A stretch of DNA of 17,964 nt from an uncultured Peptococcaceae bacterium. GTDB lineage: Bacteria; Bacillota; Peptococcia; Peptococcales; Peptococcaceae. Below the pieces are notes generated by a model. It did not search any database and was not told the DNA's origin. It worked only from the letters and a program-made list of their open reading frames with translations. The stretch spans positions 1 to 17,964 of the forward strand of contig CAUDRX010000030.1 of assembly GCA_958451915.1 (NCBI GenBank), in the 5' to 3' direction. Position 1 is the stretch's first letter; every line of letters starts with the position of its first letter. Below are positions 7,162-15,538 of this stretch, piece after piece. The translations under genes and the position numbers were made by a program.

Positions 7162-8202
7162 GTGCTTAACAATCTCTTTGTCAACATCGGCAACTGGATC
7201 GTCGATCTTGTCGTCGGTCTCGGCGGCTCCTACAACCTGGGCCTCTGGATCGAACGCATCGTCGCCGCCGTTGTGATCCTGGTGTTCCTCCTGTGCAACG
7301 TTATCATCCTGGTCTATCTGGAACGTAAGATCTCCGGGTTCATCCAGGAGCGTCTCGGGCCAAACCGCTGCGGGCCTTTCGGGATCTTCCAGCTCTTCAT
7401 GGACATCCTCAAGCTCGTCAGTAAGAACACCGTCACCCCGGATGCTGCCGATAAGTTCCTTTATAACATGGTACCGATCGTCGTCTTCATCCCGACGATG
7501 ATGATCTTTGGCGTGATGCCGCTGGGCGAAGGCATGACCGTGTATGATTCTCCGGTCAGTCTGCTCTTCTACTTTGCGGTCAGCGCTTTTACGACTTTGA
7601 TCCTCCTGCTCTCCGGCTGGGCTGCCAACAACAAATACAACCTCATGGGTGGTATGCGTGCAGCGGCACAGATGGTCAGCTACGAGATCCCACTGCTCTT
7701 CTCTCTGCTCGGCATCGTCATGCTGACCGGCAGTCTCAACCTCAACGACATCGTTTATGATCAGATCGAAAACGGCTGGTTCATCTGGCGTCAGCCACTG
7801 GCCTTCGTGATCTTCTCGATCGCCGCTACCGCTGAGATCAACCGTTCCCCGTTCGACCTTGCAGAAGGTGAGCAGGAGCTGATCGCCGGCTACCAGACCG
7901 AGTACAGCGGCATGCGCTTTGCATTCATGTACCTCGGTGAATACGTGGCTATGCTGGCGATGTGCTGGCTCGCTGCCGTGCTCTTCCTCGGCGGCTGGCA
8001 GGGTCCTGTCCTGCCGGGCTGGCTCTGGCTCTTCATCAAGACCTATATCTTTGTACTCTTGAATATGTGGGTACGCTGGACCTTCCCTCGTATCCGCATT
8101 GACCACATGTTCAAACTGAACTGGAAAGTGCTGATCCCGCTGGCCGTTGCCAACCTGGCCATCACCGGCATCGTCATCAAAGCCGTTCAGTTCATGGCGT
8201 AA
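7162..8202 (+). CDS. nuoH: Complex I subunit H (quinone-channel membrane subunit)
   Basis: NuoH anchors the Q-module to the membrane arm and lines the channel through which quinone reaches NuoB/NuoD. The 346-residue product has about eight predicted membrane helices. Conserved loops are ERKISGFIQERLGPNRCGPF at about 54-73 and EINRSPFDLAEGEQEL at 225-240, the acidic loop linking quinone reduction to pumping. Family members often have FDLPEAE here; this one reads FDLAEGE, a mild variation. The start is GTG 7162 with AAGGGGG (7146-7152) nine bases upstream. Confidence 0.97.
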   Translation: MLNNLFVNIGNWIVDLVVGLGGSYNLGLWIERIVAAVVILVFLLCNVIILVYLERKISGFIQERLGPNRCGPFGIFQLFMDILKLVSKNTVTPDAADKFLYNMVPIVVFIPTMMIFGVMPLGEGMTVYDSPVSLLFYFAVSAFTTLILLLSGWAANNKYNLMGGMRAAAQMVSYEIPLLFSLLGIVMLTGSLNLNDIVYDQIENGWFIWRQPLAFVIFSIAATAEINRSPFDLAEGEQELIAGYQTEYSGMRFAFMYLGEYVAMLAMCWLAAVLFLGGWQGPVLPGWLWLFIKTYIFVLLNMWVRWTFPRIRIDHMFKLNWKVLIPLAVANLAITGIVIKAVQFMA

Positions 8203-8214
8203 GGAGGTGGATGT

Positions 8215-8910
8215 ATGTACGGAATCGGTTTATTAAAAGGCCTCGGCGTCACCGGTAAGCACTGGTTCAAGCGTGAGATCACTGAACAGTACCCGGAACA
8301 GCGTCCAGACCTCCCACCTGCCAGCCAGGGCTTCTTTGACTATGATGTCACGAAGTGCATCGCTTGCGGGCTCTGCGAACGTGCCTGCCCAAACCACGTC
8401 ATCACCGTCGAATCTGAAAAGAACGAAGAAGGCAAAAAAGTCGTGACCGCCTACAAGATGCAGGTCGAATACTGCCTCTTCTGCGGGATGTGCATCGAGT
8501 CCTGCCCAACGAAGGCGCTGAAAAACGCCAACAACTTCGAGATCGCCTGCTACAGCTACGACAACACGGAATATGATTTCCTCAGTGGCATTCCACAGGC
8601 GATGAACGAAAGATTCAACAAGATCCAAGCAGACTATTGGAATGCAAAACGTCCGGAAGGCAACCCAATGGGCATGCCAGAACCGGTCAAACCACCAAAA
8701 CCAGCAGCCAAGCCTGCCGCAAAGCCAGCCGCCAAACCGGCTGACGGCGCCGCCAAGGCCGCTCCTGCCACAAAACCTGCCGCCCCAGCCGCTGAAGCGC
8801 CAGCCTCTGCTGCCAAGCCAGCAGAAGCCGCTGCTGAAAAGCCAGCCGGCGCAGCACCACAGGCAGAAGCACCAAAGGCTGCTGAAGAAGGAAAGGGGGC
8901 AGCTGAATGA
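8215..8910 (+). CDS. nuoI: Complex I subunit I, 2[4Fe-4S], with Ala/Pro/Lys tail
   Basis: NuoI carries clusters N6a and N6b, which pass electrons towards NuoB. Two complete CxxCxxCxxxCP motifs are present, with C48, C51, C54, C58 and C87, C90, C93, C97. Most relatives end soon after the ferredoxin fold. Here the 231-residue protein continues past residue 158 with about 73 residues made almost only of Ala, Pro, Lys and Glu, in imperfect KPAA repeats. The tail is in frame, uses the same codons as the core, and ends at the nuoJ overlap, so it is not a frameshift product. In an operon without nuoEFG this subunit is the likely electron entry point. The start is ATG 8215 after AAGGAGGTGG. Confidence 0.96.
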   Translation: MYGIGLLKGLGVTGKHWFKREITEQYPEQRPDLPPASQGFFDYDVTKCIACGLCERACPNHVITVESEKNEEGKKVVTAYKMQVEYCLFCGMCIESCPTKALKNANNFEIACYSYDNTEYDFLSGIPQAMNERFNKIQADYWNAKRPEGNPMGMPEPVKPPKPAAKPAAKPAAKPADGAAKAAPATKPAAPAAEAPASAAKPAEAAAEKPAGAAPQAEAPKAAEEGKGAAE

Positions 8911-9410
8911 TCTCGCCAGTATTGTTCTATCTGATGGCTTTCATCGTCATCTTTGGCGCACTCATGATGGTTGCTCACAAGAACATCCTTTACAGCGCGC
9001 TCTCCATGGTGTTGTGCTTCATCGGGGTCGCCGGCATCTATGCGACGATGCAGCTCTCATTCTTCGGCGTTGTCCAGATCATGGTCTACGTCGGTGCGAT
9101 CACCATCCTCACGGTCTTCGCCATCATGCTGACCCGTCATCCAAAGAACGATGGCTTTGAGAACACCAACCTGTTCTCCAATACCGTCGTTGGCGCCGGG
9201 GCTGTCGCAGTGGGCATCGCCCTCGTGATGTCCATCGCCATCCGCAGCCTCAACCTCATCACACCACAGGAGCTGCCAAGTGATTGGATCGCGCAGATCG
9301 GCGTCGATCTCTTCGGCACCTACGTGCTGCCAGTCGAGCTCGTGGCCCTGCTCCTGCTCGTCGGCATGATCGGTGCCATCGTCATCGGGAAGGAGGATGA
9401 AGGAAAATGA
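8907..9410 (+). CDS. nuoJ: Complex I subunit J (membrane)
   Basis: NuoJ is a membrane-arm subunit next to NuoA, NuoK and NuoH. The 167-residue product has five predicted helices. The third contains the conserved VQIMVYVGAITILTVFAIML stretch (about 56-75), the helix that bears a pi-bulge and changes conformation in known complex I structures. It overlaps nuoI by four bases (ATGA at 8907-8910), with AAAGGGGG seven bases before the start, so translation is probably coupled. Confidence 0.95.
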   Translation: MISPVLFYLMAFIVIFGALMMVAHKNILYSALSMVLCFIGVAGIYATMQLSFFGVVQIMVYVGAITILTVFAIMLTRHPKNDGFENTNLFSNTVVGAGAVAVGIALVMSIAIRSLNLITPQELPSDWIAQIGVDLFGTYVLPVELVALLLLVGMIGAIVIGKEDEGK

Positions 9411-9715
9411 TCGGACTCACACATTACCTCATCCTGGCAGCGTTCCTCTTTGCCATCGGCCTCTTCAATGCCCTGGCAAAACGCAACGTCATCGCTGTGC
9501 TGATGGGCGTTGAACTGATGCTGAACGCTGTCAACATCAACCTGCTCGCTTTCAACCGCTTTGTCGGCCTGAGCAATGTCGACGGCTATGCGTTCACGCT
9601 GATCGTTCTTGTTGTTGCAGCAACGGAAGTTGCCGTCGGTCTGGCACTCATCATCAAGCATTACCGCGAGAGCGGCAACAGCGATGTGGCTAAGATCGAT
9701 TGGCTGAAGTGGTAA
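9407..9715 (+). CDS. nuoK: Complex I subunit K (membrane)
   Basis: NuoK is an 11-kDa MrpC-like subunit. The 102-residue product has three predicted helices and both buried glutamates used in proton transfer, E36 in MGVELMLNAVNINLLAF and E74 in AATEVAVGLAL. These match Glu36 and Glu72 of the E. coli subunit. It overlaps nuoJ by four bases (ATGA). AAGGAGG at 9390-9396 is ten bases upstream of the start. Confidence 0.96.
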   Translation: MIGLTHYLILAAFLFAIGLFNALAKRNVIAVLMGVELMLNAVNINLLAFNRFVGLSNVDGYAFTLIVLVVAATEVAVGLALIIKHYRESGNSDVAKIDWLKW

Positions 9716-9731
9716 GGGGGGTAACTGACAA

Positions 9732-11600
9732 ATGATACAATACGCTTGGCTTATGCCATTACTGCCACTCCTTGCTTTTGCGATCACCGGCCTCTTCACA
9801 GGCCGCAGTAAGAACCTGACGGTAGGCATCGTCGTCGCAGTCTTTGCGATCGACCTTGTCATCGCCTCCGGCATCGGTCTGGAAGTCCTCGGCGGTGCCG
9901 CCACCATGGACAACCCGATCGAATACGGTGTCGAATGGCTCGCCATCGGTGATTTCTCCATCGAGCTCGGGTTCCTCGTCGATCCACTGACCGCGATGAT
10001 GCTCTTCGTCGTCATGGTCGTTGCGACGCTGGTCGCGATCTACTCCATCGGTTACATGCATGGGGATCCAGGCACACCTCGCTTCTTCAGCTATCTGAGC
10101 CTCTTCGTTTTCTCCATGCTGCTCCTGGTCGTGGCAAACAACTATTTCTTCATCTTCTTCGGTTGGGAAATGGTCGGTCTCTGCTCCTACCTGCTCATCG
10201 GTTACTACTATGACACCGACAGCGCAGCGCGTGCGAGCCAGAAGGCTTTCCTCTTCAACCGTCTCGCCGACTTCGGCTTCATGCTCGGTTTCTTCCTGAT
10301 CTTTGCCACCTTTGGCACCTTCAACTTCACCGAGCTCTCTGAACTCATCCCAGCTTACAGCAACGAGGTCCTCGTTGCCATCATGGGTATCCTGGTCTTC
10401 ATCGGGCCTATCGGTAAATCTGCACAGTTCCCGCTGCATGTCTGGCTGCCAGACGCCATGGAAGGTCCTACACCTGTCAGTGCGCTGATCCATGCTGCGA
10501 CCATGGTCGCTGCCGGTGTCTATCTCCTGGCGCGTCAGTTTGCACTCTTCTCCAGTGCGACCCTGACCATGGAGGTCATCGCTTTCATCGGTGGTTTCAC
10601 CGCCATCTTCGCGGCCTGCATGGCGCTCGTCAACAACGACATCAAGCGCGTGCTCGCCTTCTCCACGATGAGCCAGCTCGGCTACATGGTCATGGCCATC
10701 GGGCTCGGCACCATCACCGCGGCCACCTTCCACCTGGGCACCCACGCTTTCTTCAAAGCGCTGCTCTTCCTCGGTGCAGGTTCTGTCATCCATTGCGTTG
10801 GTTCCAACGACATGGCGCAGATGGGTGGCCTGCGCAAATACATGCCAGTCACCACCTGGACCTTCATCATCGGTTCGCTGGCGCTGGCCGGGATCTTCCC
10901 GTTCGCCGGTTTCTGGTCCAAGGATGAGATCATCACCACCGCTTACACGACTGGCCACTATGGGTATTTCATCGTCGCTGAGATCGTTGCTTTCATGACG
11001 GCGTTCTACATGTTCCGCCTCATCTTCCGCACTTTCTTCGGTGAGAACCATACCCCACACGGCCACCTGCATGAATCGCCAAAGGTCATGACCGTACCGC
11101 TGGTGATCCTCTCCGTGTTCGCGATCTTCGCCGGTTTCGTCGGCGCACCATTCATGCATAATGGCTATGCGTCCTACGTCTTCTACGGTGAACCACATCA
11201 TCCGGAAGCCAACTACTTTGTCATGCTGCTTTCGACCGTTCTGGCCCTCGCCGGGATCGGCCTCGCTTATCTCATGTACCATAAGAAGAGCATCGATCCT
11301 GCCAAGATCGCCAAAGCCAGCGGTCCTATCTACGGCGTGCTCGCCAACAGATTCTACATTGACCAGTTCTATCAGTGGGTCTTTGATGTCATCGTCATGG
11401 GCTTCTCCTATGTCTGCAAGTGGTTCGATACCTACATCATCGATGGTTTCCTCGATTGTGTCGCAAACGTCGTCAAATGGGCCGGCGCTAAGCTCCGCAA
11501 GACCGAGACCGGGAATATGCAGACGTATGCTGTTGTCATGTTCTTCGCAGTACTTGTGATCGTGCTTTGGAAAGCCATGCCGATGTTAGGGGGGATGTAA
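9732..11600 (+). CDS. nuoL: Complex I antiporter-like subunit L
   Basis: NuoL is the distal antiporter-like subunit, with a long lateral helix that runs along the membrane arm. The 622-residue product is full length for the family. E146 (GWEMVGLCSY) and K229 (GKSAQFPLHVWLPDAMEGPTPVSALIHA) are the expected channel residues, followed by H254. The C-terminal part, about 500-622, contains an amphipathic stretch and a final helix, as expected for the lateral arm. The start is ATG 9732 with AAGGGGGG ten bases upstream, and the next gene follows within four bases. Confidence 0.97.
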   Translation: MIQYAWLMPLLPLLAFAITGLFTGRSKNLTVGIVVAVFAIDLVIASGIGLEVLGGAATMDNPIEYGVEWLAIGDFSIELGFLVDPLTAMMLFVVMVVATLVAIYSIGYMHGDPGTPRFFSYLSLFVFSMLLLVVANNYFFIFFGWEMVGLCSYLLIGYYYDTDSAARASQKAFLFNRLADFGFMLGFFLIFATFGTFNFTELSELIPAYSNEVLVAIMGILVFIGPIGKSAQFPLHVWLPDAMEGPTPVSALIHAATMVAAGVYLLARQFALFSSATLTMEVIAFIGGFTAIFAACMALVNNDIKRVLAFSTMSQLGYMVMAIGLGTITAATFHLGTHAFFKALLFLGAGSVIHCVGSNDMAQMGGLRKYMPVTTWTFIIGSLALAGIFPFAGFWSKDEIITTAYTTGHYGYFIVAEIVAFMTAFYMFRLIFRTFFGENHTPHGHLHESPKVMTVPLVILSVFAIFAGFVGAPFMHNGYASYVFYGEPHHPEANYFVMLLSTVLALAGIGLAYLMYHKKSIDPAKIAKASGPIYGVLANRFYIDQFYQWVFDVIVMGFSYVCKWFDTYIIDGFLDCVANVVKWAGAKLRKTETGNMQTYAVVMFFAVLVIVLWKAMPMLGGM

Positions 11601-11603
11601 TCA

Positions 11604-13142
11604 ATGAATAGTTTAGGATTTCCGATTCTGTCGCTGATTACATTGATGCCAATCATTTGTGCCGTCGTTGTTCTCTTCATCCCAGGCGACAAGGTCGATG
11701 TGATCAAGAAAACAGTCATTGGCTTTATGGGCGTGAATCTTCTGCTCACACTTTTCATGTTCGCACAGTACAATGTCAGCGAAGGCGGCATGCAGTTTGT
11801 AGAAAATATCAGCTGCTCCGAATATCTTGGTATCAACTATATCATGTCGGTCGACGGGATCAGCGCACCGCTGATGCTCTTGACCAGTCTGATCATCTTT
11901 GCCGGGTCCTGCATCTCTTACGATATGAACACCCGCACCAAGGAATTCTTCGTATTCCTGATGATCCTGGTCTGTGGGGTGTATGGTGTATTCGCTTCAC
12001 AGAACCTCTTGTTCTTCTATATCTTCTTCGAATTGGCCCTCGTTCCAATGTACACCCTCGTCGGTGTCTGGGGTTCCGTTCGTAAAGATTATGCTGCTAT
12101 GAAACTGGTGCTGTACCTTTTGATCGGTTCCGTTTTCGTGCTCGTAGGGATCATCTCCATGTATCTCTATGGTGCGAGCGATGCTGGTCTCGGTTATCTC
12201 ACCCTCAATATGGATGAGCTCTCCACCGTGGCTTACAGCACTGAATTCCAGATCTTTGCCTATGCATTCCTGGCCTTTGGTTTTGGGTTCCTCGTCAAGA
12301 TGTTCCCATTCCACACCTGGTCTCCACTTGGTTACGCTGCAGCGCCTACGGCTGTCTCCATGCTCCATGCCGGCGTCATCGTCAAGCTTGGTGCCTATGG
12401 TCTCATCCGCTGTGCTGTCAGCTTCTTCCCGGAAGGGGCGCAGTACTGGGCACCAGTCATCGGCCTTCTCTGCATGATCAACATCGTCTATGGTGCCTTT
12501 ATCGCGATGGTACAGAAAGACATGAAGCTCTTTGTCGGTTACGCTTGCGTGAGCCACATGGGTTACATCCTCCTGGGTGTATCGACACTGAACCTCATGA
12601 GCCTTTCCGGTGCCGTCAGCCAGATGGTGGCCCATGGTCTCATGATGGCTCTGTTCTTCAGCGTCATCGGCTACATCTACCACGAAGCTGGCACCCGCGA
12701 CATCACTGCCTTCGGCGGCCTGGCAAAACAGATGCCAAAAGCGGGCGTGCTCTTCTCGCTGGCTGCACTGGCCTGCCTTGGCCTGCCAGGGATGTTCAAC
12801 TTTGTCGCCGAATTCCTCATCTTCATGGGGACCTTCACCAGCGACAAGATGATCCTTGGCTTCATCAGCTATCGTTTCATGGCTGTCATCGCCATCAGTG
12901 GTATCGTTATCACTGCTACCTACTGCCTGCGTGCAGTCCGCATCGCCTTCATGGGTCCACGCAATCCAAAATGGGATCACCTGCATGACATCCACGGGAT
13001 CTATCTCGTTGGTCCTTGCGTGCTCGCCATCGCCCTCTTCGTGTTTGGGATCTACCCACACGGCATCGGTGCGATGATCGAATCCGGCGTGGCACCTATC
13101 GCCCAAGCGATCGAGTCTAATGTGATTGGAGGGATCTTCTAA
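11604..13142 (+). CDS. nuoM: Complex I antiporter-like subunit M, altered lysine motif
   Basis: NuoM is the middle antiporter-like subunit. The 512-residue product has about 14 helices and keeps E143 (FFELALVPMY). K232 lies in VKMFPFHTWSPLGYAAAPTA. Most NuoM proteins, and NuoL and NuoN in this operon, have nine positions from the channel lysine to the Trp of PFHTW and then LPDA or APDI. Here the distance is seven and the Pro-Asp pair is replaced by SPLG, while APTA and the following helix are kept. The reading frame is intact around it, so this is not a frameshift. The start is ATG 11604 after TAGGGGGG, and the stop overlaps the nuoN start. Confidence 0.96.
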   Translation: MNSLGFPILSLITLMPIICAVVVLFIPGDKVDVIKKTVIGFMGVNLLLTLFMFAQYNVSEGGMQFVENISCSEYLGINYIMSVDGISAPLMLLTSLIIFAGSCISYDMNTRTKEFFVFLMILVCGVYGVFASQNLLFFYIFFELALVPMYTLVGVWGSVRKDYAAMKLVLYLLIGSVFVLVGIISMYLYGASDAGLGYLTLNMDELSTVAYSTEFQIFAYAFLAFGFGFLVKMFPFHTWSPLGYAAAPTAVSMLHAGVIVKLGAYGLIRCAVSFFPEGAQYWAPVIGLLCMINIVYGAFIAMVQKDMKLFVGYACVSHMGYILLGVSTLNLMSLSGAVSQMVAHGLMMALFFSVIGYIYHEAGTRDITAFGGLAKQMPKAGVLFSLAALACLGLPGMFNFVAEFLIFMGTFTSDKMILGFISYRFMAVIAISGIVITATYCLRAVRIAFMGPRNPKWDHLHDIHGIYLVGPCVLAIALFVFGIYPHGIGAMIESGVAPIAQAIESNVIGGIF

Positions 13143-14596
13143 TGTTGACCACAGAAGCAATCAGCTTTCAAGCGATCACAATGGAATTGTTGGTCTTCGC
13201 CCTTGGTATGATCCTCCTTCTCGTGAAACTCATCGCGAAGAAAGGGACGAACCTGCCTTACGGCTGGATCACCATCCTTGGTCTTGTCATCATCGGTGTG
13301 GTCGGGGTGCTCTATCCACCTGAGATCAGCATGACCTTTAACGGCATGTATTATACCGACAGCTACAGCCTCTTCTTTAAAGAGATGATCCTCGTCTGCG
13401 CAGTGCTGATCGGTCTCTGCTCCAGCGAATACGTGAAGAAAAAAGGCTACAGCGAAGCAGACTATTACATCCTGATGATCTTTGCGACCCTTGGGATGAT
13501 GGTCTTTACTTCCGCCGGCGACCTTATCACTCTCTATGTTGGGCTGGAACTGATGACCATGAGCTTCATCGTGCTCATCGGCATCATCCGTCACAACGCC
13601 CTCTCCAGTGAAGCGGCCATCAAGTACCTCGTACTGTCCGGCCTGAGTTCCGCCATCATGCTCTATGGGATGAGTCTCATCTATGGCTTCATGGGTACGA
13701 CCGTCTTTGCCGCCATGGCAATGAACCTCTATGCCTTCTCCGGCAGTGCGCTGATGGTCATCGGCATCCTCTTCTTCCTGGCAGGGTTTGCTTACAAACT
13801 GAGTGCAGTGCCATTCCACATGTGGGCACCGGATATCTACCAGGGTGCGCCAACACCTGTCGCCGGGTTCCTCGCCGTTGGTGCGAAAGTCGCGACCCTT
13901 GGGGTGCTCTGCCGTGTGCTCTTTAACTTCTTCATCCCATTCGCAGATTCCTGGCTGACGATCATCATCGCGCTGGCCATGCTCTCCATCATCTTTGGGA
14001 ACCTTGTGGCCATCCCACAGCGTGACATCAAGCGTATGCTCGCTTATTCGTCCATTGCTCAGGTCGGTTACCTGCTCCTGGCTGTGGCCGCTGCCAATAC
14101 GCTCGGGATCGTTGCCATCTGCTTCTACGTCGCTGCCTACGCTTTTGCCAATATCGGCGCCTTTATCGCCGCAAGCAATGTTGAGCTTTCCTGCGGCACG
14201 ACAGATATGAAGAAGTACGCTGGCATGAGCAAGCGCTCGCCGCTGATCGCTGCGGCTCTGTTCATCTTCATGATCTCCCTCGGCGGTCTGCCACCTACCG
14301 GTGGTTTCATCGGGAAGTTCATCATCTTTACCTCGACCATCGAAAGTGGATATCTGATCTTCTCGATCATCGCGCTCTTGTTCAGCATGGTCTCCGTCTA
14401 CTACTATCTGCGCCTCGTTCGCGAATGCTATTTCGCGCCAGTGCCGGAAGGGGCAGACATGACCAGGATCAAGACGCCGATCGGCATCAAGATCGCACTG
14501 GCGATCTGCATGATCATGTCGATCGCAATGGGTCTTTTCTTCGACCCAATGGTCAGCGCCGGAGCCGAAGCCCTGAATGGGATGCTCCTGTTCTGA
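13142..14596 (+). CDS. nuoN: Complex I antiporter-like subunit N
   Basis: NuoN is the antiporter-like subunit closest to NuoK. The 484-residue product has about 14 predicted helices, E136 (LYVGLELMTM) and K219 in YKLSAVPFHMWAPDIYQGAPTPV, the standard arrangement. K219 has the same number as the E. coli channel lysine. The ATG at 13142 shares a base with the nuoM stop (TAATG), and GGAGGGA lies seven bases upstream. It is the last gene of the operon; no nuoE, nuoF or nuoG is found before the terminator. Confidence 0.97.
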   Translation: MLTTEAISFQAITMELLVFALGMILLLVKLIAKKGTNLPYGWITILGLVIIGVVGVLYPPEISMTFNGMYYTDSYSLFFKEMILVCAVLIGLCSSEYVKKKGYSEADYYILMIFATLGMMVFTSAGDLITLYVGLELMTMSFIVLIGIIRHNALSSEAAIKYLVLSGLSSAIMLYGMSLIYGFMGTTVFAAMAMNLYAFSGSALMVIGILFFLAGFAYKLSAVPFHMWAPDIYQGAPTPVAGFLAVGAKVATLGVLCRVLFNFFIPFADSWLTIIIALAMLSIIFGNLVAIPQRDIKRMLAYSSIAQVGYLLLAVAAANTLGIVAICFYVAAYAFANIGAFIAASNVELSCGTTDMKKYAGMSKRSPLIAAALFIFMISLGGLPPTGGFIGKFIIFTSTIESGYLIFSIIALLFSMVSVYYYLRLVRECYFAPVPEGADMTRIKTPIGIKIALAICMIMSIAMGLFFDPMVSAGAEALNGMLLF

Positions 14597-14610
14597 TCGT
14601 CCGAACAAAC

Positions 14611-14646
14611 AAAAGACACGTCTGCGAATGCAGGCGTGTCTTTTTT
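14611..14646 (+). terminator. Intrinsic terminator of the nuo operon
   Basis: A 15-bp stem (14611-14625 with 14630-14644), containing one T-G wobble pair, has a GAAT loop and a T tract to 14646. It starts 14 bases after the nuoN stop, so ung belongs to a separate transcript or depends on read-through. Confidence 0.93.
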
Positions 14647-14713
14647 GCGTGACAAGGGGCAGCCATCGTGCGAAAATAGAAGGAGAATCAACGAGAGGAA
14701 GAAGTGAGATATT

Positions 14714-15385
14714 ATGGTCCATTTTTTGCAGAATGATTGGGGCGAGGTGCTGGCAGAGGAGTTTGAGAAGCCCTATTATAAAGAACTCCGGGAATTTCTC
14801 AAGCATGCCTACAGCACAGAACGGGTCTTTCCGCCGATGGAGGACATCTACAACGCCCTGCGTGTGACGAGTTATGCCGATACCAAGGTCGTTATCCTCG
14901 GCCAGGATCCCTATCATGGGCCGGGACAGGCGCATGGCCTGAGCTTTTCGGTGCGGCCTGGGGTGCAGCCGCCGCCATCCCTTCTCAATATCTTTAAGGA
15001 GATGGAAGCGGACATCGGCTGCGCACGGCCGGACCATGGCTGTCTGCTCGGCTGGGCTGAGCAGGGGGTGCTCCTCCTCAACACCACCCTCACCGTTGCC
15101 CAGGGGCGCCCAAAGAGCCACGCCGGACATGGATGGGAAACGCTCACCGATGCCATCATCGCAAAGCTCAGCGCACGTCAGACGCCGATGGTCTTCATCC
15201 TCTGGGGCGCCCACGCCCAGAGCAAGCGCAAGCTGATCGACACCACCCGTCATCACATCATCCAGAGCCCGCATCCGAGTCCCCTTTCGGCGAGCCGCGG
15301 TTTCTTCGGCAGCCGTCCCTTCTCACGGGCCAACGCCTACCTGCGCCAGGATGGGCTGGAGCAGATCGATTGGTGCCGCCTCTGA
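14714..15385 (+). CDS. ung: Uracil-DNA glycosylase, family 1
   Basis: This enzyme removes uracil from DNA as the first step of base-excision repair in the cytoplasm. The 223-residue product has the family length and all active-site motifs. The water-activating GQDPYHGPGQAHGLSFSV is at 63-80 with D65, LLNTTLTV at 121-128 with N124, and HPSPLSASRGFFGSRPFS at 187-204 with catalytic H187. It is a family-1 (Ung) enzyme. The ribosome site before ATG 14714 is weak (GAGG and GAAG only); a stronger AAGGAGA at 14680-14686 is too far upstream. A weak extended -10 (TGCGAAAAT, 14669-14677) may drive it. Its link to the nuo operon looks positional only. Confidence 0.96.
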   Translation: MVHFLQNDWGEVLAEEFEKPYYKELREFLKHAYSTERVFPPMEDIYNALRVTSYADTKVVILGQDPYHGPGQAHGLSFSVRPGVQPPPSLLNIFKEMEADIGCARPDHGCLLGWAEQGVLLLNTTLTVAQGRPKSHAGHGWETLTDAIIAKLSARQTPMVFILWGAHAQSKRKLIDTTRHHIIQSPHPSPLSASRGFFGSRPFSRANAYLRQDGLEQIDWCRL

Positions 15386-15461
15386 GGGATTTGCCGCAGA
15401 CCCATGCATTGCGCTTAGGGTTAGCGGCGTTTTTGCACCGGATTTATTATCAATTCCTCCC

Positions 15462-15491
15462 TTGACGAAAATAGATCGAAAAAGGTATGCT
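15462..15491 (+). promoter_or_regulatory. Promoter candidate of the DUF362 ferredoxin gene
   Basis: The -35 TTGACG (15462-15467, five of six) is followed after 18 bases by TATGCT (15486-15491, four of six). Predicted transcription start is near 15498. That would exclude the AGGAGA at 15495-15500 as a usable ribosome site and so supports the downstream start at 15539. Confidence 0.55.
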
Positions 15492-15538
15492 TATAGGAGA
15501 ACCCTGCTAAAATGACATCAGAGATTGGAGAGAGTACA

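Noticed and set aside
9759..11282. A 507-residue minus-strand frame across nuoL
   Set aside because: It is a shadow of nuoL; the product is highly polar with no recognisable domain.
13139..15274. A 711-residue open frame on the minus strand across nuoN and ung
   Set aside because: It is antisense to two genes with complete active-site motifs and crosses the nuo terminator. Its length comes from codon bias that avoids stops on the opposite strand, and its composition (His, Asp, Glu-rich) is unlike a folded protein.
15386..15461. Possible terminator after ung
   Set aside because: Only a four-pair stem (CGCT/AGCG) precedes the short T run near 15430, too weak to call.
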